This document shows, one piece after another, positions 35,187 to 44,405 of a stretch of DNA of 64,000 bases. A model generated the notes under the pieces. The model had not been told where the DNA came from. It did not search any database and was given only the letters and a program-made list of their open reading frames with translations. The DNA lies in NCBI GenBank assembly GCA_934122235.1, contig CAKOWE010000001.1:59403-123402 (forward strand). Direction: 5' to 3'. This DNA comes from an uncultured Clostridia bacterium (GTDB lineage Bacteria > Bacillota > Clostridia > TANB77 > CAG-508). The position numbers and the translations under genes are program-made. Each line of letters begins with the position of its first letter. Within the stretch, counting starts at the first letter, position 1.

Positions 35187-36314
35187 ATGTCTAAAAAATT
35201 TTATAAGAAAACTTTTGAGTTTTTGTCAATAATTTTTATAATTGCAATAGTAGTAAAGATTGCTCAACAAACAATCTTGCCAGAAAAGTATTTTTACGAT
35301 AGTAAAAAGATACTTGTTTTAATGGATGGCTTTTATGAAGCGGATCGTATATACATAGTTACAGCGCAAATATTCAATTTTATCAATATTTTAAAATTAG
35401 ATTCATTAGTTGAATGGAGTATTATATTAGGCATAATCTTTAATATTGTAGTGTTTTGTGTTTTACTATTTAGAAATAAAAGTTATACAATATCAGAATA
35501 TATTTTTATTTATGCTAGTATTGCTTTATTAAATATATATGTTTTTAATTTGAGTAAAGACATAATACAATTTGTTGTATTTTTTATTATATATGCTGTA
35601 ATAGTAAATTCGAAAATCAAAAATTTTACTAAGATTATATTAATTACTACAATATTAATAATTGAAGCTTTAACATTTAGAATTTATTATGGAATAATGG
35701 CAATGTTACTAATATCAATATATTGTGTATATTTATTATTAATGAATAAAAATAGATTAAATAAATCTGTATTTACCAATATTATAATAGTAGGGTTAGC
35801 TATATTTTTTATAGAGATTTTTATTGTTAGTATTATATCTGATACTAACTATCAATCTATTTTATATGCAAGAAGCTCAGTAAATATGTATAGAGAGGAT
35901 GATACTGATTCTGTAACTATAATTACAGATGTACTAGGAGAAAATACTAATTTTGTGAAATTTATAGGAAATTATATTATTAATTTTATAAGAATGTTGA
36001 TACCAGTTGAATTATTATTAAAAGGTGTAAAATACTTGCCATTTGTAATATATCAAATATATGTTTCAATAAAATTTTTTAAGACATTAAAAAATATATC
36101 TCATAGTAACATAGTGTTAACGTTGACTCTTTTAACATTTTTTATGATTTCAGTTATATTCGAGCCAGATTTTGGATCTTGGATAAGGCATGAATCAGCA
36201 ATGATGTTAATTATAATAGAGATGATAAAAAATATAGATAATCAAAAATTAGATTTAAAAACAGAAAAAATATATGAAGAAATTGGAGAAAATAATATAT
36301 ATGATAAAAGTTAG
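35187..36314 (+). CDS. Wzy-like polysaccharide polymerase candidate
   Basis: This 375-residue protein has about nine or ten hydrophobic segments and a charged loop around residues 225-260 (SSVNMYREDDTDSVTIITDV). In a locus with an initiating transferase and a flippase, a multi-pass protein of this kind is usually the Wzy polymerase that joins repeat units. Wzy proteins are poorly conserved, so the assignment rests on topology and place. The next GT2 gene overlaps its end. Confidence 0.55.
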   Translation: MSKKFYKKTFEFLSIIFIIAIVVKIAQQTILPEKYFYDSKKILVLMDGFYEADRIYIVTAQIFNFINILKLDSLVEWSIILGIIFNIVVFCVLLFRNKSYTISEYIFIYASIALLNIYVFNLSKDIIQFVVFFIIYAVIVNSKIKNFTKIILITTILIIEALTFRIYYGIMAMLLISIYCVYLLLMNKNRLNKSVFTNIIIVGLAIFFIEIFIVSIISDTNYQSILYARSSVNMYREDDTDSVTIITDVLGENTNFVKFIGNYIINFIRMLIPVELLLKGVKYLPFVIYQIYVSIKFFKTLKNISHSNIVLTLTLLTFFMISVIFEPDFGSWIRHESAMMLIIIEMIKNIDNQKLDLKTEKIYEEIGENNIYDKS

Positions 36315-37227
36315 TATTGTTGTGCCAATATATAATTCAGAAAAGTATATTTTAAAATGTATAGAATGTTTGGTTAATCAAACATATAGACAAATAGAAA
36401 TTATTTTGATAGATGATGGTTCTAAAGATAATTCACTACAAATTTGCAGGGAATGTGCGAGCAAAGATGATAGAATAAAAGTGGTAACTAAAAATAATGA
36501 AGGTGTTTCGGCAACAAGAAATATGGGAATACAGTTAGCTACAGGTGATTACATAACCTTTTTAGATTCGGATGATACATTGGATATAAATTATATAAAA
36601 GAACTGGTGGAAAATATAGACAAAGACTGCTTAGTCAGATGTAATACTTCAATAATAAATGAGAAAATAGTAGAACAAGAAAGATATATAAAGCAAATTG
36701 TAAATGGAAGTGTTCAAGGAGTTTGTTGGGGGTATTTGTTTAAAAAGGAATTAATAGAAAACATAAAATTTGATACTAATACTTCTTACATGGAAGATAC
36801 GATTTTTATAACAAAAGTTTTACTTAAAATAAATCAAGTAAAAATAGTTACAGGAGCTATCTATAATCATAATTTAAATCAAGGAAGCTTGACTCAAAGT
36901 TCAACTAATATAGAGAAAAGACTTAATGGATATATTTACTCATTAGATAAAATAAGTGAAATATTAAAGGAAAATAATATATTTTATGATTCTGAGTTAG
37001 AACTTAGAAAGTTAAAACTAATAGAAACAGAATTTTCAAAAATTACTAATAGAGAATTGATATGTGAGTTATTAAATAATGTTAATATTAAACAAGTTAT
37101 AGAAAAATGTAATCCAAGTTTAAAATATAAATGGTTTATGCATTTGATGAAAAAACAAAATGTAAAAGGAATAATGCGTTATATAAAAATAAGAAACAAA
37201 ATAAAAAAATTAGTAAAAGGAGTATAA
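36301..37227 (+). CDS. family 2 glycosyltransferase
   Basis: This GT-A fold enzyme has KVSIVVPIYNSEKYILKCIE at the N-terminus, IILIDDGSKDNS (nucleotide binding), GVSATRNMGIQLATGDYITF and LDSDD (the DxD metal site, near residue 93). I start it at ATG 36301, giving about 308 residues. An ATG 27 bases earlier lies deeper in the previous gene and would add a tail not typical of the family. It overlaps that gene by 14 bases. Confidence 0.92.
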   Translation: MIKVSIVVPIYNSEKYILKCIECLVNQTYRQIEIILIDDGSKDNSLQICRECASKDDRIKVVTKNNEGVSATRNMGIQLATGDYITFLDSDDTLDINYIKELVENIDKDCLVRCNTSIINEKIVEQERYIKQIVNGSVQGVCWGYLFKKELIENIKFDTNTSYMEDTIFITKVLLKINQVKIVTGAIYNHNLNQGSLTQSSTNIEKRLNGYIYSLDKISEILKENNIFYDSELELRKLKLIETEFSKITNRELICELLNNVNIKQVIEKCNPSLKYKWFMHLMKKQNVKGIMRYIKIRNKIKKLVKGV

Positions 37228-37231
37228 GTAT

Positions 37232-38341
37232 ATGAAAAAAGTTGGAATTATTACATTTCATAATGCTCATAATTATGGAGCTGTTTTACAAGCTTATGCT
37301 TTACAAGAAAAAATAAAAGAATTAGGTTATGAACCTTGCATTATAAATTATAGAAATAGAAAAATTTTAAAGCCATATAAATTAATTAAATATAGCAAAA
37401 AAAATCCTATCAAATGTATAAAAATGATATATGATAGTTTAAAAAATTATAAAATAAACAAAGTAAGATATGATAAATTTAATACATTTATTAATACAAA
37501 TTTTAATATGACTAATGCTTATAAAACTCTAAATAAATTAAAAAAAGATTACCCACAATTAGATTGCTATATAACAGGTAGTGATCAAGTGTGGAACCCT
37601 GGAATTGTAGGAAATTTATCAGATGCGTATACATTAAATTTTGGAAATGACAAAATAAATAGAATATCTTATGCAGCAAGCATAGGAAAAAGTACTATAG
37701 AAGATAAGTATAAAGATGATTACAAAAGTAAATTAAGTAAGATTAATTATATTTCAGTAAGAGAAGAAGATGCTAAAATTGAATTAGAAAAAATACTACA
37801 TAAAGATATAAAAGTGGTGTTAGATCCAACATTGTTGTTAAGCACAGATGAGTGGAAAAGCAAATTAACAAATATAGACAAACAAACATCTAAATATATA
37901 CTAGCATATATGGTACAAGCAAATGATGAATACAAAAAAATTGTAAATTATCTATCTAAAAAAACAGGATTAAAAGTTATCCATTTTGATAAGGAAAAGA
38001 TATACGACAATGAATTGAAAAGTGCATATACAGCAGAACCTTTCGAATTTATTGATTTAATAAAAAATGCAGAATATGTTGTTGCTACTTCTTTTCATGC
38101 TACTGTATTTTCAATAATTTTTAGTAAAAAGTTTTTTGTAGTGCCACATTTAAAAACTGGTTCAAGAATTACTAATTTATTAGAAAAACTAGGAATAGAA
38201 GGAAGAATATATCATAAATTAGAAGAATTTGAAAATGTAGATTATGACTTTGAAACTAATTATATTCAAGTAAAAGAAAAATTAAAAGAAGAAAAAGAAA
38301 AATCAATTAAATTTCTTAAGGAGGCAATAGAAAATAAATAA
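37232..38341 (+). CDS. polysaccharide pyruvyl transferase family protein
   Basis: This 369-residue protein starts KKVGIITFHNAHNYGAVLQA and has the YITGSDQVWNP motif near residue 112 and the late FHATVFSIIFSK segment, typical of the family that adds ketal-pyruvate to glycans. An FrhB-like protein two genes downstream is a frequent partner of this family. GGAG lies shortly before the ATG. Confidence 0.9.
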   Translation: MKKVGIITFHNAHNYGAVLQAYALQEKIKELGYEPCIINYRNRKILKPYKLIKYSKKNPIKCIKMIYDSLKNYKINKVRYDKFNTFINTNFNMTNAYKTLNKLKKDYPQLDCYITGSDQVWNPGIVGNLSDAYTLNFGNDKINRISYAASIGKSTIEDKYKDDYKSKLSKINYISVREEDAKIELEKILHKDIKVVLDPTLLLSTDEWKSKLTNIDKQTSKYILAYMVQANDEYKKIVNYLSKKTGLKVIHFDKEKIYDNELKSAYTAEPFEFIDLIKNAEYVVATSFHATVFSIIFSKKFFVVPHLKTGSRITNLLEKLGIEGRIYHKLEEFENVDYDFETNYIQVKEKLKEEKEKSIKFLKEAIENK

Positions 38342-38342
38342 A

Positions 38343-39749
38343 ATGAGTAGAGAAGGAGCATTATTAAAAAACACAGCTATAATAACAGTTGGCAAAGTAT
38401 CAACTCAGATGATTAGCTTTTTGCTATTACCGCTTTATACCGCCATTTTATCTACAGAAGAATTTGGAATAGTGGATTTATTAAATACTTTAGTATCATT
38501 AATGTTACCTATAGTAACTTTTCAAATTGAACAAGCGGTTTTTAGACATTTAATAGATATTAGAGGCAATAAAGAACAAAGCAAAAATATTATAAGTACA
38601 ACACTTTTTACAATTACTATACAGTGTATAGTGTATCTTATGATATTTTTTGCAATAAGTGGTTTTATACAAAATGAATATAAGTTTTTTTTAGCTACAA
38701 ATGTTGTAGCCTGCATATTCTCATCAATTATGTTACAAATTGCTAGAGGCTTAGGAGATAATAAGACATATGCAGTTGGTAGTTTTATAACGGCACTTAG
38801 TACAATAATATTTAATGTTATATTTTTAGTAGTTTTTAAATATGGAGCGTATGGAATGCTAATTGCAAGTTTACTTGCAAATATACTATGTGCTATCTAT
38901 GTTTTTATTAAAGATAAAATTATTTTATATTTAGGTAAAACAGCATTTGATAAAGTATTACTAACAAAACTATGGAAATATTCAATCCCATTAATTCCTA
39001 ATGCTTTGTCATGGTGGGTGTTTAATGCATCCGATAGAATTATTGTAACTGCAATATTAGGAGTTGGAGCTAATGGAATATTAGCGGCTGCTCATAAATT
39101 TCCATCTGTGTATATTACAATTTATAATATTTTTAATATGGCATGGACAGAGTCTGCATCATTACATATAAACGATAAAGATAATAATGAGTTTTTTAGT
39201 AAAATAATAAATGATATAATTAATATTTTTTCTGGTATATGTTTTTGCATAATTTCTAGTATGCCTTTTGTATTTCCTATAATGGTAAATTCATCATATT
39301 CAGAAGCGTATAACCAAGTACCAATATTAATGCTGGGTTCTTTAGCAAATGTAGGTGTGGGATTAATTAGTGTAATATATATTGCTAAGAAAAACACGAA
39401 AGATGTTGCAAAAACATCGATATTATCAGCAATTATAAATATTGTCATAAATATTGCTTTAATTAAATTCATTGGATTATATGCTGCTTCTATTTCGACA
39501 TTTGTTGCTTATTTTGCTATGTTAATATATAGATTAATAGATGTAAAAAAATATATAAAGATAGAAGTAGATAAAAGAATGATTTTACAAATAGTAATAA
39601 TGAGTATATTAGTTTCAGTACTTTATTATATAAATAATTTTGTTTTAAACATAATTGCTTTAATTATATCTATAGTATATTTAATAATTACAAATAAAAA
39701 TAATGTACAATTTATAATAAAAATGATATTGAATAAAGGGAGAAATTAA
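38343..39749 (+). CDS. Wzx-type flippase (oligosaccharide translocase)
   Basis: This 468-residue protein has about twelve to fourteen membrane helices and the MATE/PST-type start EGALLKNTAIITVGKVSTQM. It would flip lipid-linked repeat units across the membrane before polymerisation. The start codon lies immediately after the previous stop. Family assignment is from topology and N-terminal pattern. Confidence 0.9.
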   Translation: MSREGALLKNTAIITVGKVSTQMISFLLLPLYTAILSTEEFGIVDLLNTLVSLMLPIVTFQIEQAVFRHLIDIRGNKEQSKNIISTTLFTITIQCIVYLMIFFAISGFIQNEYKFFLATNVVACIFSSIMLQIARGLGDNKTYAVGSFITALSTIIFNVIFLVVFKYGAYGMLIASLLANILCAIYVFIKDKIILYLGKTAFDKVLLTKLWKYSIPLIPNALSWWVFNASDRIIVTAILGVGANGILAAAHKFPSVYITIYNIFNMAWTESASLHINDKDNNEFFSKIINDIINIFSGICFCIISSMPFVFPIMVNSSYSEAYNQVPILMLGSLANVGVGLISVIYIAKKNTKDVAKTSILSAIINIVINIALIKFIGLYAASISTFVAYFAMLIYRLIDVKKYIKIEVDKRMILQIVIMSILVSVLYYINNFVLNIIALIISIVYLIITNKNNVQFIIKMILNKGRN

Positions 39750-39752
39750 AAA

Positions 39753-40901
39753 ATGCAAATGAAGAATGAATTTCTAGAAAATGGTCAAAAAGAAACTTGC
39801 AATGGATGCGGAATATGTGTATATGTTTGTCCTGTTGGTGCGATCTCTATGCTTGAAGATAAGGAAGGATTTTTGTATCCATATATAAATAAAGAAAAGT
39901 GCATAGGATGTAATAAATGTAAAAAGTATTGTAGCAATTTTAATACAAAAAACGAATTTGACTCAAAGGCTTATGCAAGTTATACTAAAGATGATGTTGA
40001 ATTAAAGGAAGCTTCTTCTGGTGGAATGTTTTATATATTGGCAAAAAATATTATAGAGAATAATGGAGTAGTATTTGGAGTAAAATTTGATGAAAATCTA
40101 ATAGCTAAACATGATTGGGCAGACACTTTAAATGAATGTAAACAATTTAGAGGGTCAAAATATGTTAGAAGTGATGTAGAAAATAAATATTTTAAAGTAA
40201 AAGAATTTTTAAATGATGGTAAAACAGTTTTATTTACAGGTACACCATGCCAATGCCATGCACTAAAGGTGTTTTTGAGAAAAGAATATGATAATTTAAT
40301 TACATGTGATATTATATGTCATGCTAATCCATCTCCAAAAGTTTTTGAAAAGTATAAAAAAGAATTAGAGAGTACAAGGAATAAAAAAATTAAAAATATA
40401 TATTTTAGAAGTAAAGAAAATGGTTGGAGAAATCAAACACCAATAATAGAATATGAAGATGGAAGTAAAGAACAAGAAAATACATATTTTAATGCGTTCG
40501 TTAGAGAGTTGTTAGGAAGACCATCTTGCCATGCTTGCAAATTTGCATCACCCAATAGAGTGACAGATTTTACTATAGGAGATTTATGGGGAGTAGAACA
40601 AATAGAACCTAAGTTCCAAAGTATAGACGGTGTATCTTTATTTACAGTAAATAGTCAAAAGGGAGAAAAAATTTTTGATAATGTAAAACATAATATGAAT
40701 TATAAAAAAATAGATGAAAAAGAAGCATATGCTCATAATCATTATATGAATGTACCTCAAAATAAGAACAGAGACAAATTCTTTCAAGAGCTTGAGAGTG
40801 ATACATTATCTACTATAGAATTGATGAAAAAATACTCAAAAATTTCTTTATTTACAAGAGTGAAAAATAAAGTAAAATCAATTATAAAAGTAAAAAGATA
40901 G
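39753..40901 (+). CDS. F420 hydrogenase/dehydrogenase beta subunit (FrhB-like) ferredoxin protein
   Basis: This 382-residue protein has an N-terminal pair of 4Fe-4S motifs (CNGCGICVYVCPVGAI and CIGCNKCKKYCSNF) and then the FrhB domain (SSGGMFYILAKNI, FTGTPCQCHAL, FTIGDLWGVE). Such proteins occur in polysaccharide loci next to pyruvyl transferases, probably as flavin-linked oxidoreductases; the substrate is unknown. It is the last gene of the first polysaccharide transcript, with a terminator that overlaps its stop. Confidence 0.9.
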   Translation: MQMKNEFLENGQKETCNGCGICVYVCPVGAISMLEDKEGFLYPYINKEKCIGCNKCKKYCSNFNTKNEFDSKAYASYTKDDVELKEASSGGMFYILAKNIIENNGVVFGVKFDENLIAKHDWADTLNECKQFRGSKYVRSDVENKYFKVKEFLNDGKTVLFTGTPCQCHALKVFLRKEYDNLITCDIICHANPSPKVFEKYKKELESTRNKKIKNIYFRSKENGWRNQTPIIEYEDGSKEQENTYFNAFVRELLGRPSCHACKFASPNRVTDFTIGDLWGVEQIEPKFQSIDGVSLFTVNSQKGEKIFDNVKHNMNYKKIDEKEAYAHNHYMNVPQNKNRDKFFQELESDTLSTIELMKKYSKISLFTRVKNKVKSIIKVKR

Positions 40902-40925
40902 GAACTTTTTTTCTATCTTTTTTTA
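40892..40925 (+). terminator. terminator overlapping the FrhB-like stop codon
   Basis: A 10-bp stem (40892-40901 with 40913-40922) runs into T-rich sequence. The TAG stop lies in its left arm. Confidence 0.75.
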
Positions 40926-40961
40926 TTAATTGGAAAAGTATACATAATATTGAAAAATATG

Positions 40962-40990
40962 TTTACATATTGTGAAATAAGTGGTATAAT
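40962..40990 (+). promoter_or_regulatory. sigma-A promoter of the CpsCDB module
   Basis: TTTACA (40962-40967) and TATAAT (40985-40990) are 17 bases apart. A leader of about 85 bases precedes the Wzz gene. Confidence 0.78.
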
Positions 40991-41082
40991 GATATTGTGG
41001 TGGAAATAAAACCTTAACATAAAACAAATAAATAAGAATTACATATATACTAGTAGAAAAAATAAAAATGTAAGGAGAACAA

Positions 41083-41790
41083 ATGGAAGAATTAGATTTA
41101 AAAGAATTATGCAAGATGTTTTGGAACAAAAAGGTACAAATTTTGTTAATAGTATTGTTGTTTGTAATAATTGGCATAGTTTATTCAACTTGTTTTGTAA
41201 CTCCTATGTATAGTTCATCAACAACATTAGTTTTAGCTTCAACAAATAGTAATTCTACATTAAATAACAATTCAATAACAACAACAGATTTAAGTATTAA
41301 TTCAAAATTAGTTTCAACATATGGAGAACTAGTAAAAAGTAAAAATGTTTTGAGACAAGTTATATATAATTTGGATTTCGATATTGAAGAAGAAACTCTT
41401 CGAAAAAATGTAAAAGTAACTGAAGTAAAAAATACAGAGTTAATACAGATAACAGTAACTAATGAAGATAAATATCATTCAGCAAAAATAGCAAACGAAA
41501 TAGCAAAAGTTTTTATGGATAAGATTAAAAGTATATATAATTTGGAGAATGTTCAAGTGGTAGATAAAGCGGAAACATCAGATAATCCATCTAATATAAA
41601 CTTAAAGAAAAATATTCTTGTTTTTGCAGCAATAGGCTTTGTGGTTTCGGCATGTTATGTATTTATAGATAGCATATTTGATACTACAGTAAAAACATCA
41701 GAAGAAATAGAAAATATTGCAAAAGTTCCTGTATTGGCATCTATACCAGTATACGAAGAAACTCAAAAGACAAAAAGAGGAGGTAAATAA
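41083..41790 (+). CDS. Wzz/CpsC chain-length regulator
   Basis: This 235-residue protein has two membrane helices (about 22-42 and 178-198) and an extracellular domain with the Wzz pattern (YSSSTTLVLAS, STYGELVKSKNVLRQVI). In Firmicutes it is the membrane partner that activates the CpsD tyrosine kinase and sets polymer length. It starts the CpsC-CpsD-CpsB module; the kinase gene follows after 2 bases. Confidence 0.93.
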   Translation: MEELDLKELCKMFWNKKVQILLIVLLFVIIGIVYSTCFVTPMYSSSTTLVLASTNSNSTLNNNSITTTDLSINSKLVSTYGELVKSKNVLRQVIYNLDFDIEEETLRKNVKVTEVKNTELIQITVTNEDKYHSAKIANEIAKVFMDKIKSIYNLENVQVVDKAETSDNPSNINLKKNILVFAAIGFVVSACYVFIDSIFDTTVKTSEEIENIAKVPVLASIPVYEETQKTKRGGK

Positions 41791-41792
41791 TA

Positions 41793-43034
41793 ATGAAAAA
41801 AGAATTAGTTATTTATAAAGATCCTAAATCTCCGATTTCAGAAATTTTTAGGACATTAAGAACTAATATTCAATTCATGAATACAGCCAAAAATTCAAAG
41901 ACTATACTAGTTACTTCAACATTTCCAGGAGAGGGAAAAAGTTGGGTATCTTCAAATTTAGCAGCAACTTTTGCTCAAACAGGCAAAAAAATAATATTAA
42001 TAGATTCAGATATGAGAAAAGGAAGACAATATTCTATATTAGGAGTTTCACCTACACCTGGACTTTCAAATTATTTATCTGGAGTAAATATTGATAAAAA
42101 CGAAAAAAAGCAAAAAAGTATAAAAAGTTATATACAAAAAACAGAAATTGAGAATTTAGATGTAATGGTTTCTGGAAATATACCACCAAATCCATCAGAG
42201 TTACTAACATCAGCTCCAATGATAGAATTATTAGAAAAAGTCAAAAAAATGTATGACATAGTTATTATAGATGGAACACCATGTCAATTAGTAGCGGATT
42301 CATTAATACTTGCAAGAATTGTAGATTCTACAATAGTAGTTACTGCATATAAGTCTACAAAGAAAAAAGATTTACAAAGAGTAATATCAGGTATAAATAA
42401 TGTTGGAGGAAAGATTTTTGGAGTTGTGCTAAACAAAATACCAGTTCCAGCGAAAAAATATGAGCAATCGTATTACTATGGGTCTACTTCAGATAAAAAA
42501 AGTAAAGAACTCACTGAATTAACAGTGAAAGAAACTGAGAAGAAAGCAAAATCAATAGAAAAGATTACTGCAACAAAAAATGAAAAAGAGAAAAAAGAGG
42601 AATCTAAAAAAACAAATAGCAAAAAAGAAGTAACAAAAAAAGATGCTGTTGAAGCTAAAAAAGATATTAAAAGTTCAAAAGGTAAAAAACAACCAATTGA
42701 AAAAAGTAATTCAATAAAAGAAGAAAAGAAAACTGACGATATAAAGACTAAAAAGTTAAATAGTGGTACAAAAAGAACAACTAAAAAGCAAGAAAAAACT
42801 GCTGAAGTTTCTGAAGAAACAAGTGAGGAATTTACAGTTGTAGAAAAAGTAGAAACAATTGCAAAACAAGAACCAAAAAAAACAACAAAAAAAAATAAAA
42901 AAGGAAAAGAAGTAGAAGAAAAGAAAAACATAGTAATACCTTTATTTGATGAGATTATGACTGTACCAGAAGTTAAAGATGAAAGCTTAGAAAACAATAA
43001 AAAAAGCAAGTCTAAAAGAAAAGTAATGGCTTAA
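41793..43034 (+). CDS. CpsD/CapB-type tyrosine kinase with long Lys/Glu-rich tail
   Basis: This BY-kinase controls capsule synthesis by autophosphorylation. Residues 1-225 form the kinase: Walker A TSTFPGEGKSWVSSNLA, Walker A' IILIDSDMRKGRQ, Walker B IVIIDGTPCQ. A short tyrosine cluster (YEQSYYYG, about residues 223-230) stands where the usual C-terminal Tyr cluster lies. The remaining 180 or so residues are an unusual disordered Lys/Glu/Thr tail, not seen in typical 230-residue CpsD proteins. The tail lies in the same frame with no break. Confidence 0.9.
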   Translation: MKKELVIYKDPKSPISEIFRTLRTNIQFMNTAKNSKTILVTSTFPGEGKSWVSSNLAATFAQTGKKIILIDSDMRKGRQYSILGVSPTPGLSNYLSGVNIDKNEKKQKSIKSYIQKTEIENLDVMVSGNIPPNPSELLTSAPMIELLEKVKKMYDIVIIDGTPCQLVADSLILARIVDSTIVVTAYKSTKKKDLQRVISGINNVGGKIFGVVLNKIPVPAKKYEQSYYYGSTSDKKSKELTELTVKETEKKAKSIEKITATKNEKEKKEESKKTNSKKEVTKKDAVEAKKDIKSSKGKKQPIEKSNSIKEEKKTDDIKTKKLNSGTKRTTKKQEKTAEVSEETSEEFTVVEKVETIAKQEPKKTTKKNKKGKEVEEKKNIVIPLFDEIMTVPEVKDESLENNKKSKSKRKVMA

Positions 43035-43056
43035 TATATATGGGGGTAGAATTGAA

Positions 43057-43827
43057 ATGATAGATTTTCACACACATATATTGCCTGGAGTAGATGATGG
43101 GGCAAAAAGTATCGAAGAAACAATAGAATTACTAAAAGAAGCTCAAAGTGTTGGAGTTGATAAAGTGATATTAACTTCACACTATATAGAGAGTTATTAT
43201 GAGTCAAATGTAAAAGAAAGAACCAATATAATTAATTCTGCTAAAAAACTTTTGAATGATGAAAAAATAAACATAGATTTAATTATTGGAAATGAAATAT
43301 ATATTTCAGAGAATATAAACGAATTAATAATAAATAAAAAAGCTTGTTCTATAAATAATACAAGATATGTTTTATTTGAGTTACCGTTTGATATAAAACC
43401 AATTAATTTATATGATGTTATTTATGAAATGTTACAAAATAAATATATACCAGTATTAGCACATCCAGAAAGATATACATTTGTTCAAAAAAATCCAAAT
43501 TTAGTTTATGATTTAATTCAAACAGGTGTATTAATGCAATCAAATTATGGAAGTTGTATAGGTCAATATGGAAAAAAAGCACAAATTACTGTGAAAAAAT
43601 TATTAGAAAATGACATGGTGCATTTCTTAGGAACAGATGTACATAAAATGGGTACTATTTATCCTAAAATCTCACAAATATTGGCGAAAATAGAAAATAT
43701 AATTGGAAAAGATAAGTTAGGATTGATTACAAACGTAAATCCAGAATTAGTATTAGAGAATAAAGAAATTGAAATTCCAGAACCACATAAAACTAAAATT
43801 TCTTTATTAGATAAAATTTTAAAATAA
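43057..43827 (+). CDS. CpsB/YwqE-type PHP tyrosine phosphatase
   Basis: This 256-residue PHP-fold, metal-dependent phosphatase reverses the BY-kinase reaction. It starts MIDFHTHILPGVDDGAKSIE and has further metal ligands in HYIESYYE, GNEIYIS, AHPERY and FLGTDVH. It completes the Wzz-kinase-phosphatase module. A terminator follows at once. Confidence 0.95.
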   Translation: MIDFHTHILPGVDDGAKSIEETIELLKEAQSVGVDKVILTSHYIESYYESNVKERTNIINSAKKLLNDEKINIDLIIGNEIYISENINELIINKKACSINNTRYVLFELPFDIKPINLYDVIYEMLQNKYIPVLAHPERYTFVQKNPNLVYDLIQTGVLMQSNYGSCIGQYGKKAQITVKKLLENDMVHFLGTDVHKMGTIYPKISQILAKIENIIGKDKLGLITNVNPELVLENKEIEIPEPHKTKISLLDKILK

Positions 43828-43860
43828 CAAAAAGAGTTGCATAAAGTAACTCTTTTTGTT
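43826..43860 (+). terminator. terminator of the CpsCDB operon
   Basis: A perfect 13-bp stem (43826-43838 with 43848-43860) ends in T-rich sequence. Confidence 0.85.
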
Positions 43861-43877
43861 TAGACTAATTGTTAGCC

Positions 43878-43906
43878 TTGACAAACAAAGCCTAAAGTAA
43901 TATAAT
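43878..43906 (+). promoter_or_regulatory. consensus promoter of the suf operon
   Basis: TTGACA (43878-43883) and TATAAT (43901-43906) are 17 bases apart, 36 bases before the regulator gene. Confidence 0.85.
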
Positions 43907-43922
43907 GTTAACTGCAACTAAC
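43907..43922. promoter_or_regulatory. candidate operator at the suf transcription start
   Basis: The imperfect palindrome GTTAACTGCAACTAAC (GTTA-N2-TGCA-N2-TAAC) begins directly after the -10 box and overlaps the expected start point. It is a likely binding site for the regulator encoded next. Confidence 0.5.
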
Positions 43923-43941
43923 AAAGATAAGAGAGGTTTAT

Positions 43942-44388
43942 ATGATATCAAAATCATCAGAAGAATATATAAAAACAATGTATATATTAAAGCAACAAAA
44001 TGGAAATGTAAGAGTTACTGACATTGCAAACAAAATGAATTGCACTAAACCTAGTGTAAATAAAGCATTACACAATTTAAAAAGTAATAATTTAGTAAAC
44101 TATCAATCATATGGAACTATAGAGTTAACAGAAGAAGGAGAAAATTTGGCTAAAAAAATAATAGAAACATATGATATAGTTTATTTATTTTTGAAAGATG
44201 TTCTTAATCTAGAAGAAGAACAAGCAAAATGTGAGGCAGAAAAAATCAAATCTGTTATTGCAGATGATACAACAAATAAATTAGCTAAATATGTTCATAA
44301 AACTTTAGGATTAAATAGTCTAGATTGCGATTATGATATAAATAGAGAAAAGTGTAGATCATGTGCTAGAAGAGTATTAAATAAATAA
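43942..44388 (+). CDS. DtxR/MntR-like winged-helix regulator with C-terminal cysteines
   Basis: This 148-residue protein has a winged-helix start SKSSEEYIKTMYILKQQNGN, VRVTDIANKMNCTKPSVNKAL and NLVNYQSYGTIELTEEGENL as in DtxR/MntR repressors, followed by a helical dimer region. The usual metal ligands of DtxR are not obvious. Instead the C-terminus carries three cysteines in DCDYDINREKCRSCARRVL, which could hold an Fe-S cluster or zinc. As the first gene of the suf operon, it probably adjusts Fe-S assembly to iron or cluster supply. Confidence 0.82.
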   Translation: MISKSSEEYIKTMYILKQQNGNVRVTDIANKMNCTKPSVNKALHNLKSNNLVNYQSYGTIELTEEGENLAKKIIETYDIVYLFLKDVLNLEEEQAKCEAEKIKSVIADDTTNKLAKYVHKTLGLNSLDCDYDINREKCRSCARRVLNK

Positions 44389-44405
44389 GAAAGGGTTTTA
44401 AAATT

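Noticed and set aside
42476..43009. Long antisense ORF over the kinase tail
   Set aside because: It is the Phe/Ser-rich mirror of the Lys/Glu-rich tail, without a ribosome site or domain.
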